64,000 bases of DNA. Source: VGJJ01 sp964480705 (GTDB lineage: Archaea > Iainarchaeota > Iainarchaeia > Iainarchaeales > VGJJ01). Within the stretch, counting starts at the first letter, position 1. Each line of letters starts with the position of its first letter. This document shows, in pieces, positions 1 to 8,865 of the stretch. A program made the translations under genes and the position numbers. The notes below the pieces were generated by a model that was not told the DNA's origin, did no database searches, and saw nothing but the letters and a program-made list of their open reading frames with translations. The stretch is taken from positions 47,663 to 111,662 of the forward strand of contig CAYZPC010000002.1 of NCBI GenBank assembly GCA_964480705.1, written 5' to 3'.

Positions 1-398
1 ACCGTGAATGTTAAATCGGAAAATTCACAATCATCATTGTCTTCAAATTCTCCGCGGAGTTGAATGCGAAACGTTTCTTGTCGGTCGCCGTTTACATCGA
101 CGGTGTCGTAGCGCAGACGCAAGTCTTCGGATTCATCTTCGTTGATTTGATCCGGAAAATCATCCACGCTGATATCCAAAAAGGGACTTGACTCTTGGAC
201 GCGCACGTCGTCTAATTCAAAGTCATCATTTCCATTGTTTTCAATGTCAAATGTAATCAAGCGGTTGTCGCGGTCTTCTGCAAACGTAACCGAAAGAGGA
301 GAAATATCAATATCATTACACGAACTCGCAGCATAGCTCAATGAGAGCATACTGCCGAACATCAGGAGCAAAATTCCAAAGCGAAGGGCGTGAAGCAT
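1..398 (-). CDS. Secreted protein, N-terminal part (runs off window)
   Basis: The frame is open to the window edge, so only about 132 N-terminal residues are seen. It begins MLHALRFGILLLMFGSMLSL, a typical signal peptide ending near YAASS, followed by an acidic, beta-rich stretch with alternating Asp/Asn-Gly turns that looks like an Ig-like or CARDB-type extracellular domain. Two cysteines after the signal may form a disulfide with one near residue 124. A TATA-like CTTATTTAAT lies at 421-430 on the same strand, about 27 bases before the ATG, so the message is probably leaderless. The function is unknown. A surface or secreted location is the only firm inference. Confidence 0.7.
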   Translation of the reverse strand, partial: MLHALRFGILLLMFGSMLSLSYAASSCNDIDISPLSVTFAEDRDNRLITFDIENNGNDDFELDDVRVQESSPFLDISVDDFPDQINEDESEDLRLRYDTVDVNGDRQETFRIQLRGEFEDNDDCEFSDLTFT

Positions 399-508
399 GT
401 ATATAATATCACCCAGAACCATTAAATAAGAATACTTTTCCCGTGAATGAGTGAAGAATTAAACGAGGGAATAACGGCCATTAACGAAGTGTTTGAACGA
501 ACCCGCCC

Positions 509-2392
509 TTACTGCGGATGACCATCTTCTTCCATCATTTGCTTCAACCGACGCAAAATCTCTTGTTTTTCGTCATTTGTCGGTGTTTTGGAAGTTTGTG
601 GGGCGGTGGTTAGTGCTCCTTCCAATTGGGAGGATTGTCGCTGAAGGGTGTTTTTGAGCTCGCTGGGGATTCCCACATCATTGTCTTTTTCTTCTTGGGC
701 TTTACGGTGTTCTTTTTCTTTCTGGGATAAATAGTCCAAATCCGAGGCAGATAGTCCTTCCACATCCTCGAAGGGCAAACTCTCCAGCGCTTCTTCTTCA
801 CTAATTTCCTGCTCCATCGCCGATTCCATTCCACTTGAATGCGCGGGCGCCGAGGGGGCGGTGTAGGCATCAGCGTCTTCGACTTTCAATTCTTCATCAA
901 TAGACGCGCGTATTTTTTTCTCAGGTAAAACAGGTCGAGCCGCAGTATCTATGGTTGCAATTGAATTTTCGCGCGAGTGAGATGAATCATCAGTTGAGTG
1001 TGTTCCAAATGGTTGTTTCCACGGCATGGCATCACTCACGGAAGATGAAGGCGATTGTGCTTGGGGAGTGGTGCGTGCCACCCAGGGCGGAACATAGGGT
1101 GCTGATTTCGCAGCAGGAGATGGTGCGGACACTCGTGTAGGAATGGTTGCGGGTGAGGGAGTTGAAATGATTGGATTTTTTTCTGCAGTTGGCAATGGTG
1201 TGTTTACGCGCGGCGCGGGAGTAAATTCTTTTTTGGTTTCGATTGGCTCGCGCGCAGTATTCATGGGCAACGGAGCAGTAGGGTAAATGGATTTTTTTTC
1301 GTGAATGACCGCAGGCACGGGCTGAGTAAGCGCAGGCACATTTGTTTTTTCGCGTGCGATAGTTGCAATGTCAACTCGCGCAATGGAGGGAGGTGTTTGA
1401 GTAGTTTTCACGGGCGAAATGTCAGATGTTTTTTCACTTAATGGAGAAACGGTGCTCGCGGCTCGTGGAATAGGTGCGATGGGAGCAATGGGTTCTATGC
1501 TCGCGCGCGCGTTGGCAACAGCAGGGTTGCGTGCAGCCGCGGCATAAGGTGATGGAGCAGTTGATTTAATCGGGCTGGGCGAGACAGCAGGTGCAGTGGG
1601 AGGAGTTTGTTTTTCTCCAAATATTTTTTTCCAAAAAGATTGTTTGGGTGCAGATGATTTTGCTGCGAGCGTTGGCGTAGGAGATGGTTGCGCAGGCAGT
1701 CGTTGTGCGGGCGCAGGTGTTTGAGTGAGCATGCGTGCGGTTGGAATCGTTCGTTCTCCTGGAGGTAGAATGGGAGTCACGCGCGGCGCAGGGGAAGATG
1801 GGGGTGCGGCCTGTCGTGGAGAGGAAATGGGTGGAGCGAGTGGTTTGTTGGATGGAAGGGGTGTTGATGAAACGGGCGGCGCGCGCGGGGGAGCAGCGGC
1901 TTGTGCAGCAGTGGGAGATGGTTTGGGCAGGGTGGCAAGTCCGCGCTGAATGTAGGGCGGGTAAGGCATGTTGGAATAATAGTGTGGAACGCGCGGCGCG
2001 GGAGGCGCAGGTGATGAAGTTGTTGGTGTGGATGCGGGAGTGCGATTGGGTGCTTGTGGCAAGGACGGTGAAGCAAATGCTGATTTGGATGTTGTCGGAT
2101 ATACATTTTTGAGCGGCGCAGTGGGCGAGGGGCGAGAAGTGGTTGCGAGGTGAGTGTCCATTATTTCATCCAGTTGCTGCCGCATCGCTGCCTGTGCTTG
2201 CGTGCTGGCAACGGTAGGTTGAGTGCTTTGTAATGGAACTTTTTCTACGCGCGGTTTTCCAAACACGGCTAGAGAAATTTTTTTAGCAAATCCTGGAGTG
2301 AAATCGTTTCGGGGCAATTCGCCGAGGCGTTGTTTCTCTCTTCTTTTTTGGAGAAACTCATTGATTTCATCCACTTCTTCTTGGGCGGGCAT
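509..2392 (-). CDS. Proline/alanine/threonine-rich disordered protein, unknown function
   Basis: This 627-residue protein is almost wholly low-complexity: Pro, Ala, Ser and Thr dominate from about residue 60 to 470, with repeated PSPTP, APPSSP and PRVP patches. The first 45 residues (MPAQEEVDEINEFLQKRREK onward) and the last 150 are charged and probably helical; the C-terminus has Glu-rich segments (ISEEEALESLPFEDVEGLS, about 535-555) and ends with a short coiled-coil-like LRRLKQMMEE. There is no signal peptide or membrane segment, so it is probably cytoplasmic. Short charged motifs at both ends separated by a long flexible linker suggest a scaffold or tether; this is inference only. I do not recognise a family. 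Confidence 0.6.
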   Translation of the reverse strand: MPAQEEVDEINEFLQKRREKQRLGELPRNDFTPGFAKKISLAVFGKPRVEKVPLQSTQPTVASTQAQAAMRQQLDEIMDTHLATTSRPSPTAPLKNVYPTTSKSAFASPSLPQAPNRTPASTPTTSSPAPPAPRVPHYYSNMPYPPYIQRGLATLPKPSPTAAQAAAPPRAPPVSSTPLPSNKPLAPPISSPRQAAPPSSPAPRVTPILPPGERTIPTARMLTQTPAPAQRLPAQPSPTPTLAAKSSAPKQSFWKKIFGEKQTPPTAPAVSPSPIKSTAPSPYAAAARNPAVANARASIEPIAPIAPIPRAASTVSPLSEKTSDISPVKTTQTPPSIARVDIATIAREKTNVPALTQPVPAVIHEKKSIYPTAPLPMNTAREPIETKKEFTPAPRVNTPLPTAEKNPIISTPSPATIPTRVSAPSPAAKSAPYVPPWVARTTPQAQSPSSSVSDAMPWKQPFGTHSTDDSSHSRENSIATIDTAARPVLPEKKIRASIDEELKVEDADAYTAPSAPAHSSGMESAMEQEISEEEALESLPFEDVEGLSASDLDYLSQKEKEHRKAQEEKDNDVGIPSELKNTLQRQSSQLEGALTTAPQTSKTPTNDEKQEILRRLKQMMEEDGHPQ

Positions 2393-2481
2393 GCGCCAAA
2401 AGACCGAGTTTGAGAATAAAAAAGAACTGTTTAAACGTGAAAAAAAGTGTAGGAAAAAGGTTTCCCTTTTTCCTTAGGTAT

Positions 2482-3282
2482 TTACTGTTTTCGTCCGCGC
2501 CAGGCAAATATGCCAAACACAAGGAGCACGAGCAGTCCTAACCAGGGTAGGTTGGCGCCGGTGAATAGTCCTGTGAGTGATGCAGTGGTTGCCGCGGGGG
2601 CGGGAGCAAATACTTCTTCTGGAACACTTCTTCCATCGGCCTGTCCAATGATGAGGGGATTAGGACCCGTTTCGGTTAGTTCGATGGGAATAGGATTAGT
2701 CACGAGTGTCCCTGCGCTTGGATTGCTCGGCTTCACCGGGCCCACGACCCATAATGGGTTGAATGAAAAGAGCGGGGTGAATTCTTCTTCCGGAGAATTT
2801 TCTTCGGGTTGAATTGGGGGCTCGGGCTGCGGCTGGCAGAATACCGTATCGGCTGCTAAGCATGGATCAATGGGGCATCCGATAGTGTCACTGACAGTAC
2901 ATGGTGCAGGAGATGGAGGCACGGGTCCGACGGGCACACACCCGCCAGGAACAGTGCACGGGTCATTATTTCCGGTCGAAACTATTTTGGGAGTGCGGTG
3001 TTTTCGTCCCGACTCTGCCGGAACTATTTCTACCGCGTCAACAGCAGAATCATTTATCGAATTAATTTTACTTTCATTTTGTTTTTCATCTACGGTTTCA
3101 TTTTCATTTATTTTTTCAGTTGAGTTTGTTGTTTCACTCGCGTCAGAAGAATTAGTTTCCGAAGGTGTTGCTTCGTTTTCTGCTGACGAGGAAGTAGCGT
3201 CGCTGGTCACTTCTTGCGCGTGAACAGTGGAGAATAGTGTCGCCATCACAAGTAATAGAATTACAAATGTTATTTGTCTCAT
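2482..3282 (-). CDS. Surface protein with signal peptide and C-terminal membrane anchor
   Basis: The start is set by GGAGGTAATTGC directly before ATG at 3282; the frame is open 12 codons further upstream but has no such site. The 266-residue product has a signal peptide (MRQITFVILLLVMATLFSTV, cleavage near AQE), a Ser/Thr/Asn/Glu-rich spacer, a Pro- and Cys-containing middle (CVPVGP, CPIDPC, CQPQPEP) and a C-terminal hydrophobic helix (LPWLGLLVLLVFGIFAW) followed by RGRKQ. That helix-plus-basic-tail layout resembles sorting or anchor signals of archaeal surface proteins. It probably sits on the outside of the cell membrane. The function is unknown. Confidence 0.7.
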   Translation of the reverse strand: MRQITFVILLLVMATLFSTVHAQEVTSDATSSSAENEATPSETNSSDASETTNSTEKINENETVDEKQNESKINSINDSAVDAVEIVPAESGRKHRTPKIVSTGNNDPCTVPGGCVPVGPVPPSPAPCTVSDTIGCPIDPCLAADTVFCQPQPEPPIQPEENSPEEEFTPLFSFNPLWVVGPVKPSNPSAGTLVTNPIPIELTETGPNPLIIGQADGRSVPEEVFAPAPAATTASLTGLFTGANLPWLGLLVLLVFGIFAWRGRKQ

Positions 3283-3369
3283 GCAATTACCTCCAGTAAT
3301 ATACCGAGTGTGCGTCAATACCTGTTTTAATGAATCGGAAAAATGGTCGTATTAAGTGCGTTAACTCGC

Positions 3370-4308
3370 TTACCATTTTCCTCCGGCTCCACCGCCGCCA
3401 CTCATTCCTCCGCCGAAGCCTCCGCCTCCTCCTCCAAATCCGCCCGTTCCTCCAAACCCACCTCTGCCAAATCCTCCGAATCCAGTTCCAGATGTTGCGG
3501 CGGCAGCCAAACTGGTTACGAGAGGATGTCCTGTGATGACAAAATAGAGAAAAATAAGCGCCACGGCGGTGAGACCGTAGAATGTTCCAAATAGAAAAAG
3601 AGTAACAAAACCAATGAAGCCCGTCATCCATATTCCCATGAAGAAAAGCAAAAAGGCGTTAGGGATAATGAGCGCACGCGGCAGGGATTTTTTTTGAATT
3701 GTTTGATAGATGCGAAACAGCGCGGCGAAAAATAAAATAATCACTGCAAAAATAAGTGTGAAACCCAATCCGAATAATTCACTATTTTCAAACGGGTCTG
3801 TTTCCTCATACTTTGACACCACGCTCGGATCATTTCGAATGTATGATTCCGCTTCACTCACTACCGCATTAATTCCATTCCCGTATTCTCCTGCACGAAA
3901 ATTCGGAACCAAAATCTCTCGGCCCATTCGGCCTAACACAATGTCGGGCAACGTTCCTTCCAAACCATACCCTGTTTGAAAAAAATATTCGCGGTCATTT
4001 AGTGAAACGAGAATCAGCAGTCCATTATCCACGTCCGCTTGTCCAATTTTCCATGTGTCAAATACGCGTCCGGCGTAGAGAGAAACATCTTCCCCCTCCA
4101 GTGAGGGAATGGTAAGCACGGCAATCTCCACACTCGTATCTGTTTCTAATTGCTGCAAGCGTTGCTCGAGCGCGCTTTCGTATTCTCGCAATATTCCCGC
4201 GTCATCGCGCACAAAACCATCCGGAGATGGAACATCGAGCGCGTGCACGCTGGATAATGTAAAAAGTGAAATGAAAATAAAAAAAAGAATAAGGGGAATG
4301 TTTTTCAC
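3370..4308 (-). CDS. TPM-domain membrane protein (YgcG-like)
   Basis: After a signal peptide (about 1-24) comes a TPM domain (about 25-160; VRDDAGILREYESALEQRLQ, then VEIAVLTIPSLEG and NGLLILVSLNDREYFFQTGYG), then two or more membrane helices (about 175-265) and a Gly/Phe-rich tail ending GGAGGKW. This is the classic architecture of YgcG-type proteins, which are usually linked to LemA, and a lemA gene lies 6 bases upstream. The role is thought to be in membrane or envelope quality control, but is not firmly known. Start choice: AAGGAGG lies 7 bases before a GTG at 4308 but only 1 base before the ATG at 4314, so I prefer the GTG. Confidence 0.85.
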   Translation of the reverse strand: MKNIPLILFFIFISLFTLSSVHALDVPSPDGFVRDDAGILREYESALEQRLQQLETDTSVEIAVLTIPSLEGEDVSLYAGRVFDTWKIGQADVDNGLLILVSLNDREYFFQTGYGLEGTLPDIVLGRMGREILVPNFRAGEYGNGINAVVSEAESYIRNDPSVVSKYEETDPFENSELFGLGFTLIFAVIILFFAALFRIYQTIQKKSLPRALIIPNAFLLFFMGIWMTGFIGFVTLFLFGTFYGLTAVALIFLYFVITGHPLVTSLAAAATSGTGFGGFGRGGFGGTGGFGGGGGGFGGGMSGGGGAGGKW

Positions 4309-4320
4309 AAACATTCCTCC

Positions 4321-4905
4321 TTACGAAAAGTCGCTTGGAACCGTTGGAACGGTGCTCGCTCCTTCATCTGATTTGAAGAAGGGTTTGGGCGCATTTCCAC
4401 CTACAAAAATACTATTGGGAATGAGAGAAATGTAGATGTTGTATTCTCCCACCGTCTCGTTGTAGCGTGTGCGTTCCGTGCTGATGCGATTTTCCGTTCC
4501 TTCTAATTGCACCATCAAATCTTGAAACGCGGCAGTGGCTTTCAACTCGGGATAATTTTCCGTAATCACGAGCAATTTTGAAAGTGTTGACTCAAATTGA
4601 TTCGCCGTGTTGATTCGGTCATTCACATTTGTTTGTGTTTGCCACTGCGAGCGCAATGCTGTTAATTCAGTAAGCGTATCTTGCTCAAATCCTGCAACGC
4701 CTTTTACTGTGTTCACTAAATTTGGAATTAAATCGAAGCGTCGTTGATATTGTACTTCTACATTTGCCCATGCCCCGTTCACTTGTTGTTCGCGGATGGT
4801 TTCTCCATTGTATATTCCTACAACCCACATTCCAAGAATGAGTACGATAACAATTCCCGCGGCCAATGGTGCCCAGGATGGTAGTTGATTATTTTTTTCA
4901 GCCAT
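4321..4905 (-). CDS. lemA: LemA family protein
   Basis: One N-terminal membrane helix (about 12-32, LAAGIVIVLILGMWVVGIYN) is followed by a helical domain with the LemA signature: VNGAWANVEVQYQRRFDLIP, then NLVNTVKG, and later ITENYPELKA and GTENRISTERTRYNETV. The length, 194 residues, is normal. LemA proteins are membrane-anchored helical-bundle proteins of uncertain role, usually found with TPM-domain partners, as here. The start at the ATG after AAGGGGTGTTAATC is preferred over an in-frame GTG three codons upstream. Its stop lies within the ribosome binding site of the TPM gene, so translation of the two is probably coupled. Confidence 0.92.
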   Translation of the reverse strand: MAEKNNQLPSWAPLAAGIVIVLILGMWVVGIYNGETIREQQVNGAWANVEVQYQRRFDLIPNLVNTVKGVAGFEQDTLTELTALRSQWQTQTNVNDRINTANQFESTLSKLLVITENYPELKATAAFQDLMVQLEGTENRISTERTRYNETVGEYNIYISLIPNSIFVGGNAPKPFFKSDEGASTVPTVPSDFS

Positions 4906-4979
4906 GATTAACACCCCTTACAGTAGCACTGTGTTTTCAGTGTTAAAAAATGGCGGGGTAAAATGCGATAAAAAGAGTG

Positions 4980-5010
4980 AAAAAAAAGATAAGGATGGGC
5001 TTTCGCCCAT
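4980..5010 (-). terminator. Hairpin plus T-tract terminator
   Basis: Read on the minus strand, ATGGGC-GAAA-GCCCAT (GNRA-type loop, extended by flanking AAGG/CCTT pairs) is followed by CCTTATC and eight T. It lies directly after the small membrane protein gene and before lemA. The form is that of a bacterial-style intrinsic terminator. Confidence 0.7.
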
Positions 5011-5028
5011 TCCTTGTTTTATTTTAAT

Positions 5029-5376
5029 TTAATGACCGGAGGCCATATTCCACACGGCTTTGATTCCCACAATTACTGCGGCGGGAGCCATGAGGCTGGC
5101 GATGTTGGCGAAGATGCTTCCGAGCATGCTTCCAACCGTCGGGATGAGAGCCCAATTAACGCTTCCTGCTACGAGCAATGCGACCACTGCCACTAAGAAG
5201 GATGTAATTTCTTTGTCGCTAATATTGAGCAATCCGATGATGATTCCCAAAATGACGAAGACTAATGGCAAGGTACTGGCAAATCCGCCAAAGACACCTG
5301 AACCCAAGAGTCCGATAATGATGGCCAACACCACTCCGATGATGAAAGCCCAAGAACCGTATTTTTGATCGATCAT
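5029..5376 (-). CDS. Small multi-helix membrane protein
   Basis: The 115-residue protein is nearly all hydrophobic, with about four membrane segments: WAFIIGVVLAIIIGLLG, LPLVFVILGIIIGLL, FLVAVVALLVAGSV and the C-terminal MAPAAVIVGIKAVW. Only short loops separate them; the one with charge is NISDKEITS. The start at ATG 5376 is supported by GAGGAGGTG eight bases upstream. It has its own terminator. No family is recognised. It is probably an integral membrane protein of the cell envelope block that also holds LemA and TPM. Confidence 0.7.
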   Translation of the reverse strand: MIDQKYGSWAFIIGVVLAIIIGLLGSGVFGGFASTLPLVFVILGIIIGLLNISDKEITSFLVAVVALLVAGSVNWALIPTVGSMLGSIFANIASLMAPAAVIVGIKAVWNMASGH

Positions 5377-5527
5377 GGTTGAGACACCTCCTCGTGTCAA
5401 ACTAAACTAACCCTGCAAGTGATGGTTTAAAAGAAAAACGTCAAACGCACAACTATTGTTCGGCGATGGGCGTAATTATGTGGTTAGTTAATGATGCAAA
5501 AAAATGTAAATATTCGAAGAAGACGAT

Positions 5528-5548
5528 AAAAAAAATAGTTAAAAAAAA
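5528..5548 (-). terminator. Double T8 tract downstream of rps10
   Basis: Two runs of eight T on the minus strand (5541-5548 and 5528-5535) follow the S10 stop. No stable hairpin precedes them. This is the usual archaeal termination signal, and here ends the EF1A-S10 transcript. Confidence 0.6.
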
Positions 5549-5565
5549 TTAGAATAAAATCGACT

Positions 5566-5877
5566 TCACTTGTCTTTGAAATCGATTTTGATTTGAACAT
5601 CTTCGGGAATGTCAATTCGCATTACTCGGCGTAACGTACGATCGTCTGATTCGACATCGATCATTCGCTTGTGCACGCGCATCTGCCATCGCTCATATGT
5701 TTCTGTTCCACCGCCACAAGGTGACTTGCGCGTGGGGATGAGCAATTTTTTCGTGGGCAAGGGGATAACACCCGAGTGTTTTACTCCGGTTTTATCCGCA
5801 ACGTCCACAATTTTTCCGCAGATGTCGGACAAGGTGTCGTAGCTCGGGCTTGTTAATGTGATTCGGGCTTTTTGCAT
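5566..5877 (-). CDS. rps10: 30S ribosomal protein S10
   Basis: The 103-residue sequence is full length for archaeal S10. It starts MQKARITLTSPSYDTLSDIC and carries the conserved loop region GVIPLPTKKLLIPTRKSPCG, then ETYERWQMRVHKRMIDV. S10 sits in the head of the small subunit at the interface with S3 and S14. It follows EF1A by 37 bases, the conserved archaeal tuf-rps10 pair. Confidence 0.97.
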   Translation of the reverse strand: MQKARITLTSPSYDTLSDICGKIVDVADKTGVKHSGVIPLPTKKLLIPTRKSPCGGGTETYERWQMRVHKRMIDVESDDRTLRRVMRIDIPEDVQIKIDFKDK

Positions 5878-5914
5878 ATCAGTTTCACCTTGTTCCGTTT
5901 TTCATCCAAAGAAA

Positions 5915-7183
5915 TTATTCGCGGGGCGTGACCTTCAACACGACTCCCGCTGCGACTGTTTGTCCCATGTCTCGAACAGCAAATCGTCCGAGCGAGGGGA
6001 AGAGTTTGAATTCTTCAACCACCAAAGGCTTCTGCGGAATGATTTTCACTAACGCAGCGTCTCCGGCTTTCAAGAACTTGGGGTTCTCTTCTTGCACGGC
6101 ACCCGTCTTCGGGTCCATTCGCTTCTTCAATTCTGCTAATGTGCAGGACATCTGAGCGGTGTGCATGTGGAACACAGGCGTGTATCCCACAGGGATGGCT
6201 GTCGGATGGTTCAACACGACAATTTGGGCTTCGAAGTCTTTCGCAACCATAGGGGGGTGTGTTTGGTGTCCAACCACATCTCCGCGGTTACAATCCTTTC
6301 GTTCCAATCCACGCACGTTGAATCCGATGTTGTCACCGGGAAGTGCTTGCGGTAATTGTTCGTGGTGGGCTTCAAGAGACTTGACTTCTCCGACTGCCTT
6401 TGAGGGCATGAAGATAATCTTGTCGTTGGGCTTGATGATTCCCGTTTCTACTCGTCCAACAGGCACTGTTCCAACTCCCTTAATGGAGTAGACATCCTGA
6501 ATGGGCAAGCGCAAGGGCTTGTCGGTAGGCAATTTTGGAGCGGACAATGAATCCAATCGTTCTAACAACGTGGGACCGGTGTACCAGGGCATGTTGGTGC
6601 TTTTCTTAGCAACATTATCTCCCATCCACGCGGACACGGGGACGACTAAGAATTGTTCGTCGCGGAATCCGGCCATCTTTACAAGTTTGGTGGCTTCTTC
6701 TTTCACGCGTTTGAAGTCTTCTTCTTTGTATCCCATTTCATCCATCTTGTTGATGGCAACGGTGAGTTGTTTGATTCCCATCACGTTGGCCAAGAAAGCG
6801 TGTTCCTTGGTTTGCATCTGAGGACCGTCTTTACACGAGATAACCAAAACAGCGGCATCTGCTTGAGATGTTCCTGTAATCATGTTCTTGACGAAGTCTC
6901 TGTGTCCAGGCGCGTCAATAATCGTGAAGTTGTTGTTCTTTCCAGCAAATTTCTTGTAGGAAACGTCAATCGTAACTCCGCGTTCGCGTTCTTCTTTCAA
7001 ATTATCCATGACGTAAGCGAAGGCAAATGAACCTTTTCCTCGGGCATCGGCTTCTTCCTTAATTTTGCGGTATTCGTTTTCCGCTAATGCTCCTGAATCG
7101 TACAGGAATCGTCCAACTAATGTGGATTTACCATGGTCGACGTGACCAATGAAAATTAAATTGATATGGGGCTTTTCTGCCAT
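5915..7183 (-). CDS. tuf: Translation elongation factor 1-alpha
   Basis: Delivers aminoacyl-tRNA to the ribosome using GTP. All GTPase motifs are present: GHVDHGKST (G1, about residue 13), DAPGHRDF (G3, about 90), NKMD (G4, about 145). Domain II and III signatures follow (RLPIQDVYSIKGVGTVPVGR, then HTAQMSC). At 422 residues it is normal for archaea. GGAGGAATAAAAA precedes the ATG. It heads a two-gene unit with rps10. Two TATA candidates lie upstream at 7255-7264 and 7283-7291. Confidence 0.98.
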   Translation of the reverse strand: MAEKPHINLIFIGHVDHGKSTLVGRFLYDSGALAENEYRKIKEEADARGKGSFAFAYVMDNLKEERERGVTIDVSYKKFAGKNNNFTIIDAPGHRDFVKNMITGTSQADAAVLVISCKDGPQMQTKEHAFLANVMGIKQLTVAINKMDEMGYKEEDFKRVKEEATKLVKMAGFRDEQFLVVPVSAWMGDNVAKKSTNMPWYTGPTLLERLDSLSAPKLPTDKPLRLPIQDVYSIKGVGTVPVGRVETGIIKPNDKIIFMPSKAVGEVKSLEAHHEQLPQALPGDNIGFNVRGLERKDCNRGDVVGHQTHPPMVAKDFEAQIVVLNHPTAIPVGYTPVFHMHTAQMSCTLAELKKRMDPKTGAVQEENPKFLKAGDAALVKIIPQKPLVVEEFKLFPSLGRFAVRDMGQTVAAGVVLKVTPRE

Positions 7184-7254
7184 TTTTTATTCCTCCAGAA
7201 CCTTTTTGTTGTTTGCAACCAACACTAAAGGGGAATTGCCACCCTTTCCGGCGC

Positions 7255-7291
7255 GGTATAAAACAAAAACCCCGGGCAACCATTTAAATAG
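7255..7291 (-). promoter_or_regulatory. Promoter of the EF1A-S10 unit
   Basis: On the minus strand, TATTTAAAT (7283-7291) and TTTTATACC (7255-7263) are both good archaeal TATA boxes. They would give starts about 25 bases downstream and leaders of roughly 45 to 75 bases before the EF1A ribosome binding site. I cannot tell which is used. Confidence 0.45.
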
Positions 7292-7331
7292 GTAATGGGC
7301 GCAAAACGCGCAAAAGACCTTCCAAAGAAGG

Positions 7332-8828
7332 TTAGGGAGCCAATTTAGTAAATGTCACGGGCACCCGTACGAGGTTTCGGCGCAAGCCCCACCCGCCCGG
7401 GTTGTGATTGTCTTGGTTCTGCATCCAGTACAAATACACCGTGTCATTGGCCGTTTCAAAATTTCGGCTCGTGGAATCGTGGTCGATGATAGATGGATAT
7501 GCTTCTTGGTCGATGCTCAATGCTTGCTGGGCGAGTGTGGGGTTGTCGCACGGCGGCCATCCTAAAACGGTTTCACGCAACAAGTGGGGTTTGCTCCACG
7601 TGATCAAATCACTAGACAGAATATACCAGAATCCGCACGTCAAAACCCCTGCGTCATTGTTCAACGTAGCTGCGCCCACGATCATGTACCGTTGCAAATA
7701 CGTGTTGTACGTCAAGCTTCCATTCAGCGAACCATTTTTGGGCAGCACCACGGGAGTACAGAATAAATCCTGCGGATTTGCCGGTTCATTCGGATACGGA
7801 TTAGTAAGTGGAATCGAAAAACTTTCTCCATTCCAAAATTTCCAGGAGGAAGGATCGCTCAAATTATTCGTGCGCATCACACACGCCACATCATCTCCTC
7901 CTTTTGGATTAGACAAGCGCCGCACCATCGCGTAATAGAATCCATCTTCTCGTTTCACAATGGTGGAGGGTTCCATGTACCCGTACGGCGCGGGTCGGTC
8001 AAATTTTTGCAAGCGCTGATTGTAATTTCCCGAGTTCGCATCCCACTGCAGAGGGAGGATGGCCACCAAATGGTTGGGGCTGGTAGGTTGAGTAAACGTG
8101 TGTCCGCCGTCCGTTGAGCGCGCGTAGGAAATAAAATTATACCAGCATCGGTTGCTCGGATCGGTAACACCAGGCAGGCACAATGGAGAGTAGGGGTCGT
8201 GATACTCGTTGTGCACGAGCGCATGAATGGTTTTTCCATCTTCCGTGTATGTGGGACCGACCCACTCTTGATGGTCAAATGTTTCAACCGGCCATTTATC
8301 TCCGCTGCGCAGCACGGGTGTGCAGTCTCGGTGCAAATCATTGAAAGTAGTGCCGTACATCCAATAATTATCCGGCGCGTTTCCTGATGCGAGAACTAAT
8401 TCTCCGAGATGATTGCGAAAGGGATGCGCCACCATGTCGGGCAAATCCATTTGAGCGCACGCATCTTCTTGATAATCAAAAACCGTTTCTTCGCTACCGA
8501 GGGTGAGCGTGAGTGGAACATCCGCAGCTTCTTCTGGAGTAATCACACGGCAGTCTGCGGCGCATAATATTTCATTTTCAATTCCTTCGCACACACCATC
8601 TCCGCACACGGGAACGGGTGGAGAAACACACGTTTGAATAGTAGCAGGTTTGTTCACGGTTGTTCCGCAGGCATTGGCATCCGAGCATGCGCGTGTTTGA
8701 GAATTATTTTCGCAGGTTGACCAATCGTTACACGACCAATTTTCCGTACATGATTCCGGCGGCGTCACGCATCCGGAAATAAAAATGAGTAAAATGAATG
8801 AAAAAAATAGAATGGGGCGCGGGAACAT
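7332..8828 (-). CDS. Secreted lipoprotein with Cys-rich modules and a beta-propeller-like domain
   Basis: A lipoprotein signal (MFPRPILFFSFILLIFISGC, Cys about 20) leads into a thrombospondin-like Cys-rich module (NWSCNDWSTCENNSQTRACS) and a CGDGVCEGIENEILCAADC module, both common in surface proteins of small archaea. The rest (about 100-498) has BNR/sialidase-like strands such as YARSTDGGHTFTQP and SYLW-type turns, with repeated Trp, Tyr and Pro, consistent with a five-bladed propeller of glycoside-hydrolase type. It is probably anchored outside the cell; carbohydrate binding or hydrolysis is inferred. The frame stays open upstream into the EF-2 gene, but the lipobox fixes the start at 8828. 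Confidence 0.75.
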   Translation of the reverse strand: MFPRPILFFSFILLIFISGCVTPPESCTENWSCNDWSTCENNSQTRACSDANACGTTVNKPATIQTCVSPPVPVCGDGVCEGIENEILCAADCRVITPEEAADVPLTLTLGSEETVFDYQEDACAQMDLPDMVAHPFRNHLGELVLASGNAPDNYWMYGTTFNDLHRDCTPVLRSGDKWPVETFDHQEWVGPTYTEDGKTIHALVHNEYHDPYSPLCLPGVTDPSNRCWYNFISYARSTDGGHTFTQPTSPNHLVAILPLQWDANSGNYNQRLQKFDRPAPYGYMEPSTIVKREDGFYYAMVRRLSNPKGGDDVACVMRTNNLSDPSSWKFWNGESFSIPLTNPYPNEPANPQDLFCTPVVLPKNGSLNGSLTYNTYLQRYMIVGAATLNNDAGVLTCGFWYILSSDLITWSKPHLLRETVLGWPPCDNPTLAQQALSIDQEAYPSIIDHDSTSRNFETANDTVYLYWMQNQDNHNPGGWGLRRNLVRVPVTFTKLAP

Positions 8829-8865
8829 GAGTGTTCCACGCGCTCCCTGATTATTAATGCTTGCT

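Noticed and set aside
1725..2112. Plus-strand open frames opposite the Pro-rich protein
   Set aside because: They arise from the biased composition of the Pro/Ala-rich coding strand; no domain or start signal supports them.
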